64,000 nt of DNA. It comes from Coriobacteriia bacterium. GTDB lineage: Bacteria; Actinomycetota; Coriobacteriia; Anaerosomatales; JAAXUF01. Shown one piece after another: positions 1 to 10,159 of this stretch. The translations under genes and the position numbers were made by a program. The DNA is taken from NCBI GenBank assembly GCA_013336165.1, contig JAAXUF010000005.1:87622-151621 (forward strand). Reading direction: 5' to 3'. Within the stretch, counting starts at the first letter, position 1. Each line of letters starts with the position of its first letter. Below the pieces are notes generated by a model that had not been told where the DNA came from, did not search any database, and saw only the letters and a program-made list of their open reading frames with translations.

Positions 1-613
1 CTTCCATGCTGTGCGACACCATGATGATGGTCATGCCGTGTGCGTGGAACCGCCGCACTATCGCCATGATCTCATCGCGCCCCGATGGATCGAGTCCGGC
101 CATGGGTTCGTCCAGAACCAACACCTTCGGGTCCATCGCAATGATGCCGGCGAGCGCAACGCGGCGCATCTGCCCGCCCGAGAGGTCGAACGGGCTGCGG
201 TGTGCGTAGTGCTCGTAGTCCAACTCGACTCCCGCCATGGCCAGCCGGACTCGGTTCTGCACTTCATCTTCAGGAAGCGAGAGGTTCCGCGGGCCAAAGG
301 CGATGTCCTCGGCGACCGTCTCGGCGAAGAGCTGGCTTTCGGGATACTGGAACGCCATCCCGATCTGGCGGCGCACCTCTCGGCGTGTGCGTTTGTCGGC
401 CAGGTCGACGCCATTGACCGCGACGCGCCCAGAGGTCGGCTGCAGCAGACCGTTGATATGCTGGACAAGAGTCGACTTGCCGCTCCCCGTGTGGCCGATG
501 ATCCCTAGGAACTCCCCATCGGCGACCTCGAAAGACACGTCCCAGAGAGCGCGTGTGCAGGCGTCGCCGGCGCAGGGGTAGTCGTAAGTCACATGTTCGA
601 AAACAACCGGCAC
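1..613 (-). CDS. ecfA2: ECF transporter ATP-binding protein EcfA2 (C-terminus beyond window)
   Basis: One of the two ATPases energising an energy-coupling-factor vitamin transporter. The visible 204 residues hold the Walker A motif GHTGSGKST (about residue 41), a Q-loop (QYPESQ), the signature LSGGQMRR and Walker [13 protein letters not shown]. The start is GTG at 613, which overlaps the last 25 bases of ecfA1 and has a GGAGG Shine-Dalgarno sequence about seven bases upstream; there is no ATG near the conserved N-terminus. The gene runs off the left edge. An ecfT gene probably follows outside the window, which is inference from usual ecfA1-ecfA2-ecfT order. Confidence 0.9.
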   Translation of the reverse strand, partial: MPVVFEHVTYDYPCAGDACTRALWDVSFEVADGEFLGIIGHTGSGKSTLVQHINGLLQPTSGRVAVNGVDLADKRTRREVRRQIGMAFQYPESQLFAETVAEDIAFGPRNLSLPEDEVQNRVRLAMAGVELDYEHYAHRSPFDLSGGQMRRVALAGIIAMDPKVLVLDEPMAGLDPSGRDEIMAIVRRFHAHGMTIIMVSHSME

Positions 614-1527
614 AACTCCACCTCCAGCGTCTCCTCATCCAGTGTGTCGGGTACATCGATTCCGCGTGCGCGAAGCGCTTCGGAGAGCTTCACGACCATC
701 GGAACGTCGAGCCGCAGCTCTCTCAGACGATCACCCTGAGTGAACACCTGATCTGGAGTGCCCTCCATGGCGACGCGGCCCTCAGAGACGACTAGGACAC
801 GGTCGGCAGCCAACGCCTCCTCCATGAAGTGCGTGATGAGCATCACGGTCATTCCGTGCTCACTCAGCTGATGCGAGACTCGGCGGATTCCTCGGCGACC
901 ACGCGGGTCCAGCATCGCGCCCGGCTCGTCGAGGACAAGGATGTCGGGCTCCATCGCGAGAATGCCGGCAATGGCGATACGCTGCTTCTGGCCGCCGGAC
1001 AGGTTCGCGAATTCAGTCCTCGCGAGGTCCTCCATGCCGACGGCCGCAAGCGCTGCGGCCACCCGCTGAATGATCTCCTCCCGGGAAACGCCGAGGTTCT
1101 CCGGGCCGAAAGCGACATCGTCGGCCACAATCGACGTGACCATCTGGTTCTCCGGGTTCTGGAACACCATGCCGACTCGGCTGCGCACGTCATAGACGTT
1201 GTCGGGATCTCCGGTATCGATACCCTCGATGACGACCCGTCCGGAATCCGGGATGCACAGCGCATTGACGTGCTTCGCCAGCGTCGACTTGCCGCTGCCG
1301 TTCGACCCGATGATGGCGAGGTACTCGCCCGGCCGCACATTCAGCGTGACTCCGGCAAGCGCCGGCCTCTCGCCGTCATAACTGTAGTGAACGTCATCGA
1401 AGTGCGCATCGCCCCCACGATACTTCCCGGCACCCGCCCCTTCGACGTCGACGACCGGGACCGGCACAGGTATCTGCGGGCCCCGGTCGAATGATTCGAC
1501 ATCGTCAATGTAGTGGGAAGTGCTCAC
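589..1527 (-). CDS. ecfA1: ECF transporter ATP-binding protein EcfA1
   Basis: ABC ATPase of an energy-coupling-factor transporter, 312 aa, somewhat longer than usual because of an N-terminal extension of about 40 residues before the conserved ABC fold. It shows Walker [11 protein letters not shown]-loop VFQNPENQ, signature LSGGQ and Walker [19 protein letters not shown] is typical of the ECF A1 subunit. The assigned start is GTG at 1527; the ribosome-binding site is weak, so a shorter form is possible. It lies 51 bases after ribU and overlaps ecfA2, so the three genes probably form one operon downstream of an FMN riboswitch. Confidence 0.92.
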   Translation of the reverse strand: MSTSHYIDDVESFDRGPQIPVPVPVVDVEGAGAGKYRGGDAHFDDVHYSYDGERPALAGVTLNVRPGEYLAIIGSNGSGKSTLAKHVNALCIPDSGRVVIEGIDTGDPDNVYDVRSRVGMVFQNPENQMVTSIVADDVAFGPENLGVSREEIIQRVAAALAAVGMEDLARTEFANLSGGQKQRIAIAGILAMEPDILVLDEPGAMLDPRGRRGIRRVSHQLSEHGMTVMLITHFMEEALAADRVLVVSEGRVAMEGTPDQVFTQGDRLRELRLDVPMVVKLSEALRARGIDVPDTLDEETLEVELCRLFSNM

Positions 1528-1578
1528 CGGTTCTGAGTTACCCTTCGCAATTGAACATGCTGACGCAATAATCGCTCC

Positions 1579-2205
1579 CTAGTTCTCGGAAGGATCGGTG
1601 ACTGTGGCAGGAACGCTCTTCTTGGCCGGCTTCACGATCTTGGAGATGCTCTTGTACACCAGGAAGGTGATAACGCTGTTGATCAGCACCTTGGCGACGT
1701 TGAACGGAAGGAGTGCCGGAACGATCAATCCGGCTACTACTGCGACCGGCATTCCGGTGTAGATGGGAGTAACCACCAGGTTCGCGAGAATACTCACGAC
1801 CACCATGACCACCGAGCCGACCACGAGCCCCAAGGCCGCTCCCTTGCGGGTCTTGTTGCGCTTGTAGACAAGCCCGGCGGGCACGCCCATTGCGATCATT
1901 GCCAGAATGTTCATCACGACGCCCCATACTCCCGAAGTCGACCAGTGGAGCAGGGCGATGAGGGTTCCGATGACAGCGCCCGCAAGTGGCCCGAACGTAA
2001 ACGTTCCCACGAGCATCGCCACCGACGACGGGTCATACTTGAGGAAATCGAATCCTGGGATAAGCGGAAAATCAATGAAGCTGATAAGTACACCGATCGC
2101 GACCAGCACAGCCATCGTCACGAGTTGCCGGGTGTCCCAGCGGTTCGTGTTCTTTGGTGCGCTCCCCTTCACGGGGGTCTGACTGGAAGTGCTCTGCTCG
2201 TCCAT
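1579..2205 (-). CDS. ribU: Riboflavin ECF transporter S component (RibU-like)
   Basis: Substrate-binding membrane subunit of an ECF transporter, 208 aa, with about five to six hydrophobic segments (first near residues 25-45) and a lysine-rich C-terminus. Riboflavin specificity is inferred mainly from the FMN riboswitch immediately upstream and agrees with the family pattern (PLIPGFDFLKYDPS is typical of RibU-like S components, where an Asp near the first helices precedes a PS pair). I chose ATG at 2205, preceded by AAGGGACGAAAGG, over an in-frame ATG at 2259, because the longer form would translate the riboswitch expression platform. Confidence 0.9.
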   Translation of the reverse strand: MDEQSTSSQTPVKGSAPKNTNRWDTRQLVTMAVLVAIGVLISFIDFPLIPGFDFLKYDPSSVAMLVGTFTFGPLAGAVIGTLIALLHWSTSGVWGVVMNILAMIAMGVPAGLVYKRNKTRKGAALGLVVGSVVMVVVSILANLVVTPIYTGMPVAVVAGLIVPALLPFNVAKVLINSVITFLVYKSISKIVKPAKKSVPATVTDPSEN

Positions 2206-2228
2206 GTGCCTTTCGTCCCTTCGGTTGG

Positions 2229-2424
2229 GGCGGGCACAAAAATACCCGCCGATGGTCATCTGCGGGCTTCAAGCACGTCCACTTTGGACGAGTGCTCTGT
2301 TCTTTCATCCGGACTATACCGTCGGTCCCGGAATTGCACCGGATCAGCGGCACTTGCATGCCGGTCGCGGACTTATGGCTCTTGCCAATCACCGCCGGTG
2401 AGGAATCGCACCTCGCCCTGAACA
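2229..2424 (-). promoter_or_regulatory. FMN riboswitch (RFN element) with expression platform
   Basis: On the minus strand the segment 2424-2299 has the conserved FMN aptamer blocks in order: GGGCGAGGTGCGATTCC, TCACCGGCGGT, a variable arm, CCGGTGCAATTCCGG, GACCGACGGTATAGTC and GGATGAAAGA. Below it a hairpin (2250-2229, GGCGGGTA/TGCCCGCC around a T-rich loop) sits just before the ribU Shine-Dalgarno sequence. An upstream CCCGC (about 2267-2262) could pair with its GCGGG arm, giving two alternative structures. It is known that FMN represses riboflavin genes through this element; here it should control ribU and probably ecfA1A2. Confidence 0.95.
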
Positions 2425-2435
2425 GACTCACCAGA

Positions 2436-2464
2436 ATAGTAGCCGCCTCGTGCGGTTTTGTAAA
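2436..2464 (-). promoter_or_regulatory. Promoter of the FMN-riboswitch/ribU operon
   Basis: On the minus strand TTTACA (2464-2459) and TACTAT (2441-2436) are separated by 17 bases, a good vegetative sigma-factor match. Predicted transcription start near 2429 is a few bases before the riboswitch aptamer begins. Confidence 0.7.
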
Positions 2465-2504
2465 CGCCGAGTTCTTCCGAGTTCCGCCAAGTCCCTCTCA
2501 TGCA

Positions 2505-2536
2505 GAAGGGTCCCGGTTCGATACCCGGGACCCTTC
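2505..2536. terminator. Strong inverted repeat after hppA (terminator candidate)
   Basis: GAAGGGTCCCGG at 2505-2516 is complementary to CCGGGACCCTTC ending at 2536, giving a stem of at least 12 GC-rich pairs around a short loop. It lies 40 bases past the hppA stop. There is no T-run on either side, so it may act as a Rho-independent terminator only weakly, or as an mRNA 3' end stabiliser. The loop reads like a tRNA T-arm but no tRNA surrounds it. Confidence 0.6.
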
Positions 2537-2575
2537 GTGAGTGACTCTGAAACGACGTCGCGCCGAAGCCCTAAG

Positions 2576-4693
2576 CTAGCCGGCGAGGATCGCCAGCAGC
2601 GGGACGAGCAGCAGTGCAACGATGTTGAAGACCTTGATCATCGAGTTGAGCGCCGGGCCCGCAGTGTCCTTGTAAGGATCGCCGACGGTGTCGCCGGTGA
2701 CAGCGGCCTGGTGAGCGAAGGAACCCTTGCCGCCGAACTCGCCTTCTTCGATGAGCTTCTTGGCGTTGTCCCACGCGCCGCCGCCCGAGGTCATCGAGAT
2801 GGCGACGAACAGACCGGTGACGATCGTGCCGACCAGCGCACCACCCAGTACCAGCGCGGTCAACGTGAAGGCGTCAGCGTACCCGAAGGCTTTGAGGATG
2901 AAGCCGATGATGATGATCAGCACCGGAACGCCCGTCGGGATGAGGGCCGGAAGCGACATCTCCTTCAGGGCAGTCTGCGTCACGATGTCGACGCACTTGG
3001 CATAGTCAGGCTTGCCGGTGCCCTCCATGATGCCTGGGATCTCTTTGAACTGCCGGCGCACCTCGACGACGACGCTACCGGCGGCCTTGCCGACCGACGT
3101 CATCGCGAGCGAGGCGAACAGGTACGGCAGCGCGCCGCCTATGAGCAGACCGACGAGCACACGGGGATCGGACAGGTTGAAGACAAGGTTCGCGTTCGGA
3201 ACCTGCTCGGCGATCGTGTGCGTGAAGTCCGCGAAGAGCACGACGGCGGCGAGGGCGGCCGAGGCAATCGCATAGCCTTTGGTGACGGCTTTCGTGGTGT
3301 TGCCAACCGCGTCGAGAGCGTCGGTGTGGACGCGAACCTCGGCGGGCAGGCCAGCCATCTCGGCGATGCCACCGGCGTTGTCGGTGACGGGACCGAACGA
3401 GTCGATCGCGACGACGATACCGGCCATGGAGAGCATGGCGAGCGCGGCCACGGCGATACCGAAGATGCCGCCAAGCCAGTAGCTGCCGAGCGTGGCAAGC
3501 ACGATCGCGACGACCGGCAGCGCGGTCGCCTCCATGCCCACCGAGAGGCCCTGGATGACGTTGGTGCCGTGGCCAGTGACCGAGGCCTTGGCGATCGAGT
3601 GCACCGGACGGAACTTCGAGCCGGTGTAGTAGTCAGTGAGGTAGACCATCGCAGCGGTGAGCACAACGCCGATGACGGCGCAGAACCAGATCTTGAGCGG
3701 CGACAGGCTGGCGGAGGCCAGACCGGCGTTCACGACGGTCAGGTTTGACGTCAGCCACGTGGTTACGGGATAGAACGCCACTGCTGCAACGCCGGCGGCG
3801 ACCCAGAGACCCTTGTAGAGAGCGCCCATGATGGTCCCGTTGGGGCTCATTTTCACGAACCAGGTACCGATGATCGACGCGACGATGGAGACCGCGCCGA
3901 TCGCGACCGGGAAGCCCAGGGCGGCGGCGAGGCCGTCAGCGCCAAAGGCGAGGTTGCCGATCAGCATCGCGGCGACAGTGGTGACGACGTAGGTCTCGAA
4001 GAGGTCGGCAGCCATACCGGCGCAGTCGCCAACGTTGTCACCAACGTTATCGGCGATGACGGCGGGGTTGCGGGGATCGTCCTCAGGGATACCGGCCTCG
4101 ACCTTGCCGACCAGGTCGGCTCCGACGTCAGCGGCCTTGGTGAAGATACCGCCGCCGAGACGAGCGAACACCGAGATCAGCGAGCCACCGAAGCCAAGGC
4201 CCACCAGCGCACCGAACGGCGCGATGCCAGCGTAGACCAAGAGCGACATGACCGACACCGACAGGATGCCGAGGCCGACCACGAACAGACCGGTGACGGT
4301 ACCGGACTCGAAGGCCACCGTGAGCGCCTTGCCGAGCCCCGAGCGGGCAGCCTCAGCCGTGCGGACGTTGGCCCGGACGGAGATGCCCATACCGATGAAG
4401 CCCGCTGCAGCCGAGGAAATGCCGCCGAGCAGAAAGCCCAGCGCCGTCCACAGTCCGAAGCCGGGAACCTTGTAGAGGGCAAGGATGAGAACCGCGATGA
4501 TCGCGGCAACAATTGCCACCGTACGGTACTGGCGGCCCAGATAGGCCATCGCACCTTCCTGGATGGCTGCAGCGATTTCCTGCATCTTAGCGTTGCCCGC
4601 AGGCAACTTGTTGATCCTCACAATGAGGAAATAGGCGTAGACAGCGGCAAGAACGCCGGCGGCCAAGCCGAGGAACAGGGGCAGTTGGGGCAT
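2576..4693 (-). CDS. hppA: Membrane-bound proton-translocating pyrophosphatase
   Basis: Integral membrane pump that couples pyrophosphate hydrolysis to ion transport, 705 aa with about 16 hydrophobic segments. The catalytic loops are visible: [20 protein letters not shown] and a Gly-Asp-Cys-Ala-Gly-Met stretch, [16 protein letters not shown], and the last [16 protein letters not shown]. The motif GNTTKA has Lys where potassium-dependent enzymes have Ala, so this should be the potassium-independent, proton-pumping class. ATG at 4693 follows a GGAGGAG ribosome-binding site; upstream in-frame starts would cover the promoter. It appears monocistronic, with its own promoter and a following hairpin. 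Confidence 0.96.
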   Translation of the reverse strand: MPQLPLFLGLAAGVLAAVYAYFLIVRINKLPAGNAKMQEIAAAIQEGAMAYLGRQYRTVAIVAAIIAVLILALYKVPGFGLWTALGFLLGGISSAAAGFIGMGISVRANVRTAEAARSGLGKALTVAFESGTVTGLFVVGLGILSVSVMSLLVYAGIAPFGALVGLGFGGSLISVFARLGGGIFTKAADVGADLVGKVEAGIPEDDPRNPAVIADNVGDNVGDCAGMAADLFETYVVTTVAAMLIGNLAFGADGLAAALGFPVAIGAVSIVASIIGTWFVKMSPNGTIMGALYKGLWVAAGVAAVAFYPVTTWLTSNLTVVNAGLASASLSPLKIWFCAVIGVVLTAAMVYLTDYYTGSKFRPVHSIAKASVTGHGTNVIQGLSVGMEATALPVVAIVLATLGSYWLGGIFGIAVAALAMLSMAGIVVAIDSFGPVTDNAGGIAEMAGLPAEVRVHTDALDAVGNTTKAVTKGYAIASAALAAVVLFADFTHTIAEQVPNANLVFNLSDPRVLVGLLIGGALPYLFASLAMTSVGKAAGSVVVEVRRQFKEIPGIMEGTGKPDYAKCVDIVTQTALKEMSLPALIPTGVPVLIIIIGFILKAFGYADAFTLTALVLGGALVGTIVTGLFVAISMTSGGGAWDNAKKLIEEGEFGGKGSFAHQAAVTGDTVGDPYKDTAGPALNSMIKVFNIVALLLVPLLAILAG

Positions 4694-4754
4694 TTCTCCT
4701 CCATGCATCCGGAACGTGCGGGCGTGAAAGCCCACACCCCTCAAGTCGGGGCAC

Positions 4755-4783
4755 ATTTTAGCAGAGTGAGTCCGCGTGCAAGA
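4755..4783 (-). promoter_or_regulatory. Putative hppA promoter
   Basis: On the minus strand TAAAAT (4760-4755) is preceded by TCTTGC at 17 bases or TTGCAC at 15 bases. It would give a leader of about 60 bases before the hppA start. The choice of -35 box is uncertain. Confidence 0.5.
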
Positions 4784-4863
4784 ACAATTCGCGTACATGA
4801 ATCTGCAAGCGACCCAATATGTGGCCGAAAAGGTCGGTGAGCGGTCGAGCAGGACGGCGGTAC

Positions 4864-5694
4864 CTACTCGGCGAGCGCCTGGATGAGCTTGAGCGCTTGG
4901 ACCGTGGGAGCCACGTCGTGCACCCTCAGGACAGCCGTGTTGCGCTCTGCGGCCCAGCATGCGACAGCGAGCGACCCGCCGAGACGCTCCTTCGGCTGCG
5001 CAACGCCGCTGAGCGCCCCTACGAAACTCTTTCGCGACGCGCCGACCACCAGCGGATAGCCGAGGGCGGCAAGCTCAGGCAGCCGCCTGAGCAGCTCGAT
5101 GTTGTGTTCGAGCTTCTTACCAAAGCCGAGGCCCGGGTCGATCGCAATCCGATTGCGGGCCACGCCCGCAGCTTCGAGCGTCGAAGCATGTCTGATCAGG
5201 TACTCGCCCACCTCGATCACGACGTCGCCGTAGCGAGGTTGCTCCTGCATGGACCTCGGATCCCCTGCCATGTGCATCACGACCACGCCCGCGTCGCATG
5301 ATGCCGCAACGCGGATCATCTGCGTATCGCGAAAGCCGGAGACGTCGTTGATGATACTCGCGCCCGCATCCACACACGCCTGCGCGACCTCGGATCGACG
5401 CGTGTCAACGGACACGGCAATGCCGTCCTGAGCAAAACGCGTCACCACCGGCCGAACCCGAGAGAGCTCGGCGGCAACCCCGACGGGCTCGGCTCCGGGG
5501 CGAGTCGATTCGCCCCCGATGTCGAGGATGTCGGCTCCCTCGGCAAGGAGGCGTTGTCCCCAGAGAATTGCAGCCGCAGGCTCGTCATGCAGACCACCGT
5601 CAGAGAACGAATCCGGCGTGACGTTGAGGATCCCCATGACAAGCGGGCCCGTCAGATCGAACTCAAAGCGTCCGCACTTCCAGATCGAGCTCAC
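4864..5694 (-). CDS. folP: Dihydropteroate synthase
   Basis: Cytoplasmic folate enzyme joining p-aminobenzoate to dihydropterin pyrophosphate, 276 aa, the usual length. The family signatures are present: [15 protein letters not shown] (substrate loop 1), [12 protein letters not shown], a central [15 protein letters not shown] and GASRKSF. It starts with GTG at 5694, overlapping the folE stop by four bases (GTGA), so translation is coupled to folE. It is the last gene of the block running from tilS; folB and folK, often next, are not here. Confidence 0.95.
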   Translation of the reverse strand: MSSIWKCGRFEFDLTGPLVMGILNVTPDSFSDGGLHDEPAAAILWGQRLLAEGADILDIGGESTRPGAEPVGVAAELSRVRPVVTRFAQDGIAVSVDTRRSEVAQACVDAGASIINDVSGFRDTQMIRVAASCDAGVVVMHMAGDPRSMQEQPRYGDVVIEVGEYLIRHASTLEAAGVARNRIAIDPGLGFGKKLEHNIELLRRLPELAALGYPLVVGASRKSFVGALSGVAQPKERLGGSLAVACWAAERNTAVLRVHDVAPTVQALKLIQALAE

Positions 5695-6263
5695 CTGCGC
5701 GACCTGTCGGTGATGAGCGACATGGCCTCGGCGCGGGTGGCGGGGTTGCTCTCAAAGATGCCGCGAACGGCGCTCGTGATGGTCTCGGCACCGGGCTTCT
5801 TGACGCCGCGCATCGACATGCACAGATGCTCGGCCTCGATGACCACGATCACGCCGACAGGGCCGAGATGCTCGACGATGGTATCGGCGATTTGGGAGGT
5901 CATTCGCTCCTGGACCTGCGGGCGCTTGGCGAACACGTCCACCACGCGGGCCAGCTTGGAAAGCCCGCAGATGCGCCCACCCTTCCCGGGGATGTAGGCC
6001 ACATGTGCACGCCCCATGAACGGGATGAGGTGATGCTCGCACATCGAGTACAGCGGTATGTCGCGCACGAGCACCATTTCCTGGTGCCCCTCGTTGAAGG
6101 TCACGCAGAAGTGCTCTGAGGGGTCTTCTCCCATTCCCGAGAAGATCTCCTCGTACATGGAGGCGACTCGGCGCGGGGTTTCGAGCAGCCCTTCGCGATC
6201 CGGATCCTCGCCTATCCCTTCAAGGATGAGGCGAACACCGAGTTCTATCTTCTCACGATCCAT
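5691..6263 (-). CDS. folE: GTP cyclohydrolase I
   Basis: Converts GTP to 7,8-dihydroneopterin triphosphate, the first step of folate synthesis; 190 aa as usual. The zinc ligands are visible in [12 protein letters not shown] (Cys, His) and HLCMSMRG (Cys), and the GTP-binding region includes [22 protein letters not shown] at 6263 has an AGGAG ribosome-binding site; the in-frame extension to 6440 lacks family similarity and was dropped. It overlaps folP and follows the response regulator by about 50 bases. Confidence 0.95.
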   Translation of the reverse strand: MDREKIELGVRLILEGIGEDPDREGLLETPRRVASMYEEIFSGMGEDPSEHFCVTFNEGHQEMVLVRDIPLYSMCEHHLIPFMGRAHVAYIPGKGGRICGLSKLARVVDVFAKRPQVQERMTSQIADTIVEHLGPVGVIVVIEAEHLCMSMRGVKKPGAETITSAVRGIFESNPATRAEAMSLITDRSRR

Positions 6264-6316
6264 GCACTGCTCCTGCCCTATCGGCGTCGGTATTCGTGGT
6301 TTGAGACGACCTTTGG

Positions 6317-6964
6317 CTACTGCTTTAGCCCGATGATTCCGGCCTTCACGGCAACCAAGACGGCCTGGGTCCTGTCGGCTTGGCGCAGCTTGCGCAGGAT
6401 GTGGCTCACATGGGTCTTTACCGTCGTCTCGCCGATCCACAGCGCACGCCCGATGTCTTTGTTGGACATCCCTTTTGCCATGAGTTGCAGCACCTGCAGT
6501 TCGCGCTCGGACAGCGAATCCGTTTCGCCTTCTGCGCCCTTCTGGGTTCGCCCGGAAATGATGCGTGTTGCGACGTTGGAGTCGAACACCGACTGCCCGT
6601 CGGCGACAGCGCGAATCGCGCGGACGATCCTTTCGGGCCTGGTGCCTTTGAGAATGTATCCGGACGCTCCCGCCGAGAGCACCCCGAACACCTCGTCGTC
6701 GTCGTCGAAGCTGGTAAGAACCAGCACACGGCTTTCAGGGGATGCCTGTAAGATGCTTCGACAGGCCTCAACACCACCCGCTCCGGGCATCCTGAGATCC
6801 AGCAGCACAACGTCGGGCCGCAATTTCGTGCATTCGTCAATCACGCTCTGCGTGTCCGCGGCTTCGCCCGCGACAGCAATGTCCGCTTCGCTCTCGAGCA
6901 GCGTGCGAAGCGCGTATCGGACCAGTTCGTGATCGTCGGCGATGAGCACACTGATCTGTTCCAT
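6317..6964 (-). CDS. NarL/LuxR-family response regulator
   Basis: 215 aa: a receiver domain (residues 1-120, acidic pair DD near residue 10, phosphoacceptor Asp in [10 protein letters not shown], and a conserved Lys in ILKGTRPE) and a C-terminal LuxR helix-turn-helix ([25 protein letters not shown]). It begins one base before the stop of the sensor kinase, so the pair is co-translated. Target genes cannot be read from the sequence. It sits between ftsH and folE, an unusual place compared with the compact ftsH-folE-folP arrangement. Confidence 0.93.
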   Translation of the reverse strand: MEQISVLIADDHELVRYALRTLLESEADIAVAGEAADTQSVIDECTKLRPDVVLLDLRMPGAGGVEACRSILQASPESRVLVLTSFDDDDEVFGVLSAGASGYILKGTRPERIVRAIRAVADGQSVFDSNVATRIISGRTQKGAEGETDSLSERELQVLQLMAKGMSNKDIGRALWIGETTVKTHVSHILRKLRQADRTQAVLVAVKAGIIGLKQ

Positions 6965-8086
6965 CTACGCCACAGCCCCGGAAAACTCGACACGGATGGT
7001 CGTGCCATGACCGGGCGCACTCTCCACGCTGAGGCTGCCGCCTTCGCGGAACACGCGCTCGCGGATGCTGCGCAGGCCCACGCCCGAGTGAGAACCGCTG
7101 TCCGGCTTGAACGCGGGGTCGAAACCCCGTCCGTTGTCGCAGATCGTGAGGCTAACACTCTCATCATCTGCCCCGGTGAGCCTCACCTCGAACGTCTCGG
7201 CCGCGGAATGTCTGACGATGTTGCTGACCGCTTCTTTTGCGACGCAGTAGAGGCAGGACTCACGAGAAGCGGGCATGGAAGGCATCGCGCCTTCGACTAC
7301 GAGTCGGCCTTGGACCGTCGTGCCTACGGTGACCTCGTGAATCCAGTACTCGATCGCACCAGCCAAGCCAAGCTCATCGAGCTTCATCGGCCGCAGGTCG
7401 TAGATTATGTGGCGCAACTCGGTCATCGAATCGTCGACCTGCTGCTGCAGATGGTCAAGGCGTTCAGCCGCCCCCTCGGGGTCCATAGCGATGCGCTTCC
7501 GGGCGATCTCCATGCCCAGCGAGATCGCGAAGAGCGACTGCACCACGCCGTCATGCAGTTCGATTGCGATGCGGTCGCGCTCGCTGGCGAGCAGGACGTA
7601 GCGGCTCTGCTCGGCAAGACGGGCGTTCTCGACGGCCGCACCGGCGAACGCCGAGAGAACCGACAGGAAGGCGATCTGCGTCTCGGTGAAGGGCCGGTCG
7701 GCCGAATTGATGGCGAGGATCAACCCCACCGGATGGTCCTTGACCTTCACGGGGCTGAAAAGGAGCCAGGCGTCGTGCTCGGGGTAATGCTCAAGGAGCA
7801 CGCCATCGGCTTCAAGCGCCGCTTCCCCGAGCTCCTCAAGCCGCTCCCCCCACCACGCCTGCGAATGCACATTGCGCCGGCCGCGCACCACGATGGTATC
7901 GAGGTCCAGCTGCCCGCCATGCGAGTCCGCGAGCACGATGACGGCCTTGTCGGTATCGGTGATGCGCTTCGCGCGCTCCACAATTCCGCTCAGGACGGCT
8001 TCAACCCCGCCCGACGAGGACACCACATCGGCAACCTCGCCGAGCATCGCGATCAGCTCAAGCTGATGGCTCTGGTCGAACTCCAC
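6965..8086 (-). CDS. Soluble GAF-domain sensor histidine kinase (NarL-partner type)
   Basis: 373 aa with no membrane segment: a GAF domain at about residues 20-165, a HisKA_3 dimerisation helix with the phosphorylated His in ERDRIAIELHDGVVQSLF, and a HATPase domain with DNGRGFD and GVGLRSIRERV. The GAF domain suggests sensing of a small intracellular molecule, redox state or a bound cofactor; the ligand is unknown. Start is GTG at 8086 after GGGGGA. It is directly followed by its response regulator. Confidence 0.92.
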   Translation of the reverse strand: MEFDQSHQLELIAMLGEVADVVSSSGGVEAVLSGIVERAKRITDTDKAVIVLADSHGGQLDLDTIVVRGRRNVHSQAWWGERLEELGEAALEADGVLLEHYPEHDAWLLFSPVKVKDHPVGLILAINSADRPFTETQIAFLSVLSAFAGAAVENARLAEQSRYVLLASERDRIAIELHDGVVQSLFAISLGMEIARKRIAMDPEGAAERLDHLQQQVDDSMTELRHIIYDLRPMKLDELGLAGAIEYWIHEVTVGTTVQGRLVVEGAMPSMPASRESCLYCVAKEAVSNIVRHSAAETFEVRLTGADDESVSLTICDNGRGFDPAFKPDSGSHSGVGLRSIRERVFREGGSLSVESAPGHGTTIRVEFSGAVA

Positions 8087-8133
8087 AGTTCCCCCAACTC
8101 CTGCAACGACAGCGCCCTCTACGGCAGCGATCC

Positions 8134-10119
8134 CTACAACTGGAACGCCGAGGGGACGCCCGGCGCCATCGGCGGTCCGACAGGCTCCCCGCCTTCATCT
8201 TCGCTCTTGTTCTCCGCTTCCGGCTCGTCCGAGGGCTCCTCAGGCTCCGGCACCGGCCTTGCGGCCTTCTCGATGAGGAACTCTTCCCAGCGGCCGTTGA
8301 GCAGCGCCTCAAGCTCCTCGCGATCGAGCGTCTCGCGCTCGATGAGGATGCTTGCCATCAGATCGAGCTGCTGCATGCGCTCGCTCAAGATGGAACGAGC
8401 CTTCGAGTAGGCCTCGTCGATGAAGCGCGAGACCTCCTTGTCGATTTCATAGGCGACCTCGGGACTGTAGTCGGCATTCGCCGAGAAGTCGCGCCCGAGG
8501 AAGACCTCGTGATTGGCCTCGCCGAACGTCTGCGGCCCGAGTTTCTCGCTCATGCCGAATCTGGTGACCATCTGCTTGGCCAGCTTGGTCGCGCGCTCGA
8601 TGTCGTTGCTGGCGCCGGTTGTGACATCGCCGATGGCGAGCTCTTCGGCCACGCGCCCGCCGAGCAGGCTCGCGAGGTCGGCGATCATCTCGGACTTGGT
8701 CCCGAGGAACTTCTCCTCCTCGGGCAGATGCCACGTGCTGCCCAGAGAGCGGCCGCGCGGAATGATGGTCACCTTGTGAATGACATCTCTGTTTGGCAGA
8801 ACATGGCCGATGATGGCATGCCCGGATTCGTGATACGCGATGACCTTCTTCTCCTCCTCGGAGATGAGGCGGCTCTTGCGCTCCGGACCGGCGATGACGC
8901 GATCGATGCCCTCTTCAAGCTCGACCATGTCGACTTTCTTCTTGCCGTGCCGAGCCGCGAGCAGCGCGCCTTCATTCACCAAGTTGGCGAGGTCGGCACC
9001 GGTGAAGCCCGGCGTGCGGCGTGCGAGCACCTCGAGATCGACATCGTCGGCCAGTGGCTTGCCACGCGCGTGAATCTTCAGGATGCCGAGACGCCCCTTG
9101 AGGTCCGGGCGATCAACGGTGACCTGGCGGTCGAAGCGGCCCGGGCGCAGAAGCGCGGGGTCTAGGATATCGGGACGGTTGGTCGCCGCAATGAGGATGA
9201 CGTTGTCCTTGATGTCGAAGCCGTCCATCTCCACGAGGAGCTGGTTCAGCGTCTGCTCACGCTCGTCATGGCCGCCGCCTAGTCCGGCACCACGCTGGCG
9301 CCCAACGGCGTCGATCTCGTCGACGAAGATGATGCAAGGACTTGCGGCCTTGGCCTGCTCGAACAGGTCACGCACTCGGCTGGCTCCCACACCAACGAAC
9401 ATCTCGACGAAGTCGGAACCCGAGATTGAGAAGAAGGGAACGGCTGCCTCGCCTGCAACTGCACGCGCGAGCAGCGTCTTACCTGTGCCTGGAGGGCCCA
9501 CCAACAAAACGCCTTTTGGGATCTTGGCGCCGAGAGCCTGGAACTTCCCGGGGTTGGCGAGGAACTCCTTGATCTCCTGCAGTTCTTCGATTGCCTCATC
9601 GGCGCCGGCTACGTCTTTGAACGTGATCCTAGGCTGATCGCGCGTCATGCGCTTAGCCTTCGACTTGCCGAAGCTCATGATTTGAGAGTTGCCGCCCTGC
9701 ATCCGGTTCAAGAAGAAGAACATGATCAGGACGAGCAGCAAGATGGGTAACACGGACGAGAGTATCGAGATCCAGGGGTTCGGCCCGGATGCATCAACGG
9801 TATAGGTGGTTGCCGAGTAGTCGGCCATGAGCGTGGCGAGGTTGTCCTCTCCGACATAGGTCGACGTGAACGACTTCACGTTGGTGTCGTTCTTGTCCGC
9901 GCCCGACTCCCAGTAGTGACCGGTGAGGGCGTTGCTGCTCACGACGTATGTCGCGTCTTTGACGCGTCCGTCCTTGACCGCCGTCACGAACTCGCTTGTC
10001 GCGAGTGCCGTAGGCTTGGTCGTGCTGGGCGAACCCATCTGGACCATGACGACCCACACAAGGACCGCCAGCAGAACCAGATACAGTAGAACGGTTCTTA
10101 AGTTCTTGTTCACATTCAC
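8134..10119 (-). CDS. ftsH: ATP-dependent zinc metalloprotease FtsH
   Basis: Membrane-anchored AAA protease that degrades misfolded membrane proteins and unstable regulators, 661 aa. Order: N-terminal transmembrane helix (residues 8-27), extracytoplasmic domain, second helix (about 116-138), AAA module with Walker A GPPGTGKT (about 208), Walker [12 protein letters not shown] and the second region of homology [19 protein letters not shown], then the protease domain with zinc motif HESGH. GTG start at 10119 has an AGGAG site. It follows hpt by 40 bases, the common tilS-hpt-ftsH order. Confidence 0.97.
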   Translation of the reverse strand: MNVNKNLRTVLLYLVLLAVLVWVVMVQMGSPSTTKPTALATSEFVTAVKDGRVKDATYVVSSNALTGHYWESGADKNDTNVKSFTSTYVGEDNLATLMADYSATTYTVDASGPNPWISILSSVLPILLLVLIMFFFLNRMQGGNSQIMSFGKSKAKRMTRDQPRITFKDVAGADEAIEELQEIKEFLANPGKFQALGAKIPKGVLLVGPPGTGKTLLARAVAGEAAVPFFSISGSDFVEMFVGVGASRVRDLFEQAKAASPCIIFVDEIDAVGRQRGAGLGGGHDEREQTLNQLLVEMDGFDIKDNVILIAATNRPDILDPALLRPGRFDRQVTVDRPDLKGRLGILKIHARGKPLADDVDLEVLARRTPGFTGADLANLVNEGALLAARHGKKKVDMVELEEGIDRVIAGPERKSRLISEEEKKVIAYHESGHAIIGHVLPNRDVIHKVTIIPRGRSLGSTWHLPEEEKFLGTKSEMIADLASLLGGRVAEELAIGDVTTGASNDIERATKLAKQMVTRFGMSEKLGPQTFGEANHEVFLGRDFSANADYSPEVAYEIDKEVSRFIDEAYSKARSILSERMQQLDLMASILIERETLDREELEALLNGRWEEFLIEKAARPVPEPEEPSDEPEAENKSEDEGGEPVGPPMAPGVPSAFQL

Positions 10120-10159
10120 GTGGTGCTCCTAAAAGAGAAACCGTAGTGAGCCGATACGC

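Noticed and set aside
2450..3748. 432-codon plus-strand ORF over hppA
   Set aside because: Antisense to a clearly conserved pump gene; composition is Arg/Asp/Gly-rich with no motif.
6929..8410. 493-codon plus-strand ORF over the GAF kinase and ftsH end
   Set aside because: Opposite strand of two well supported genes; no similarity to any family.
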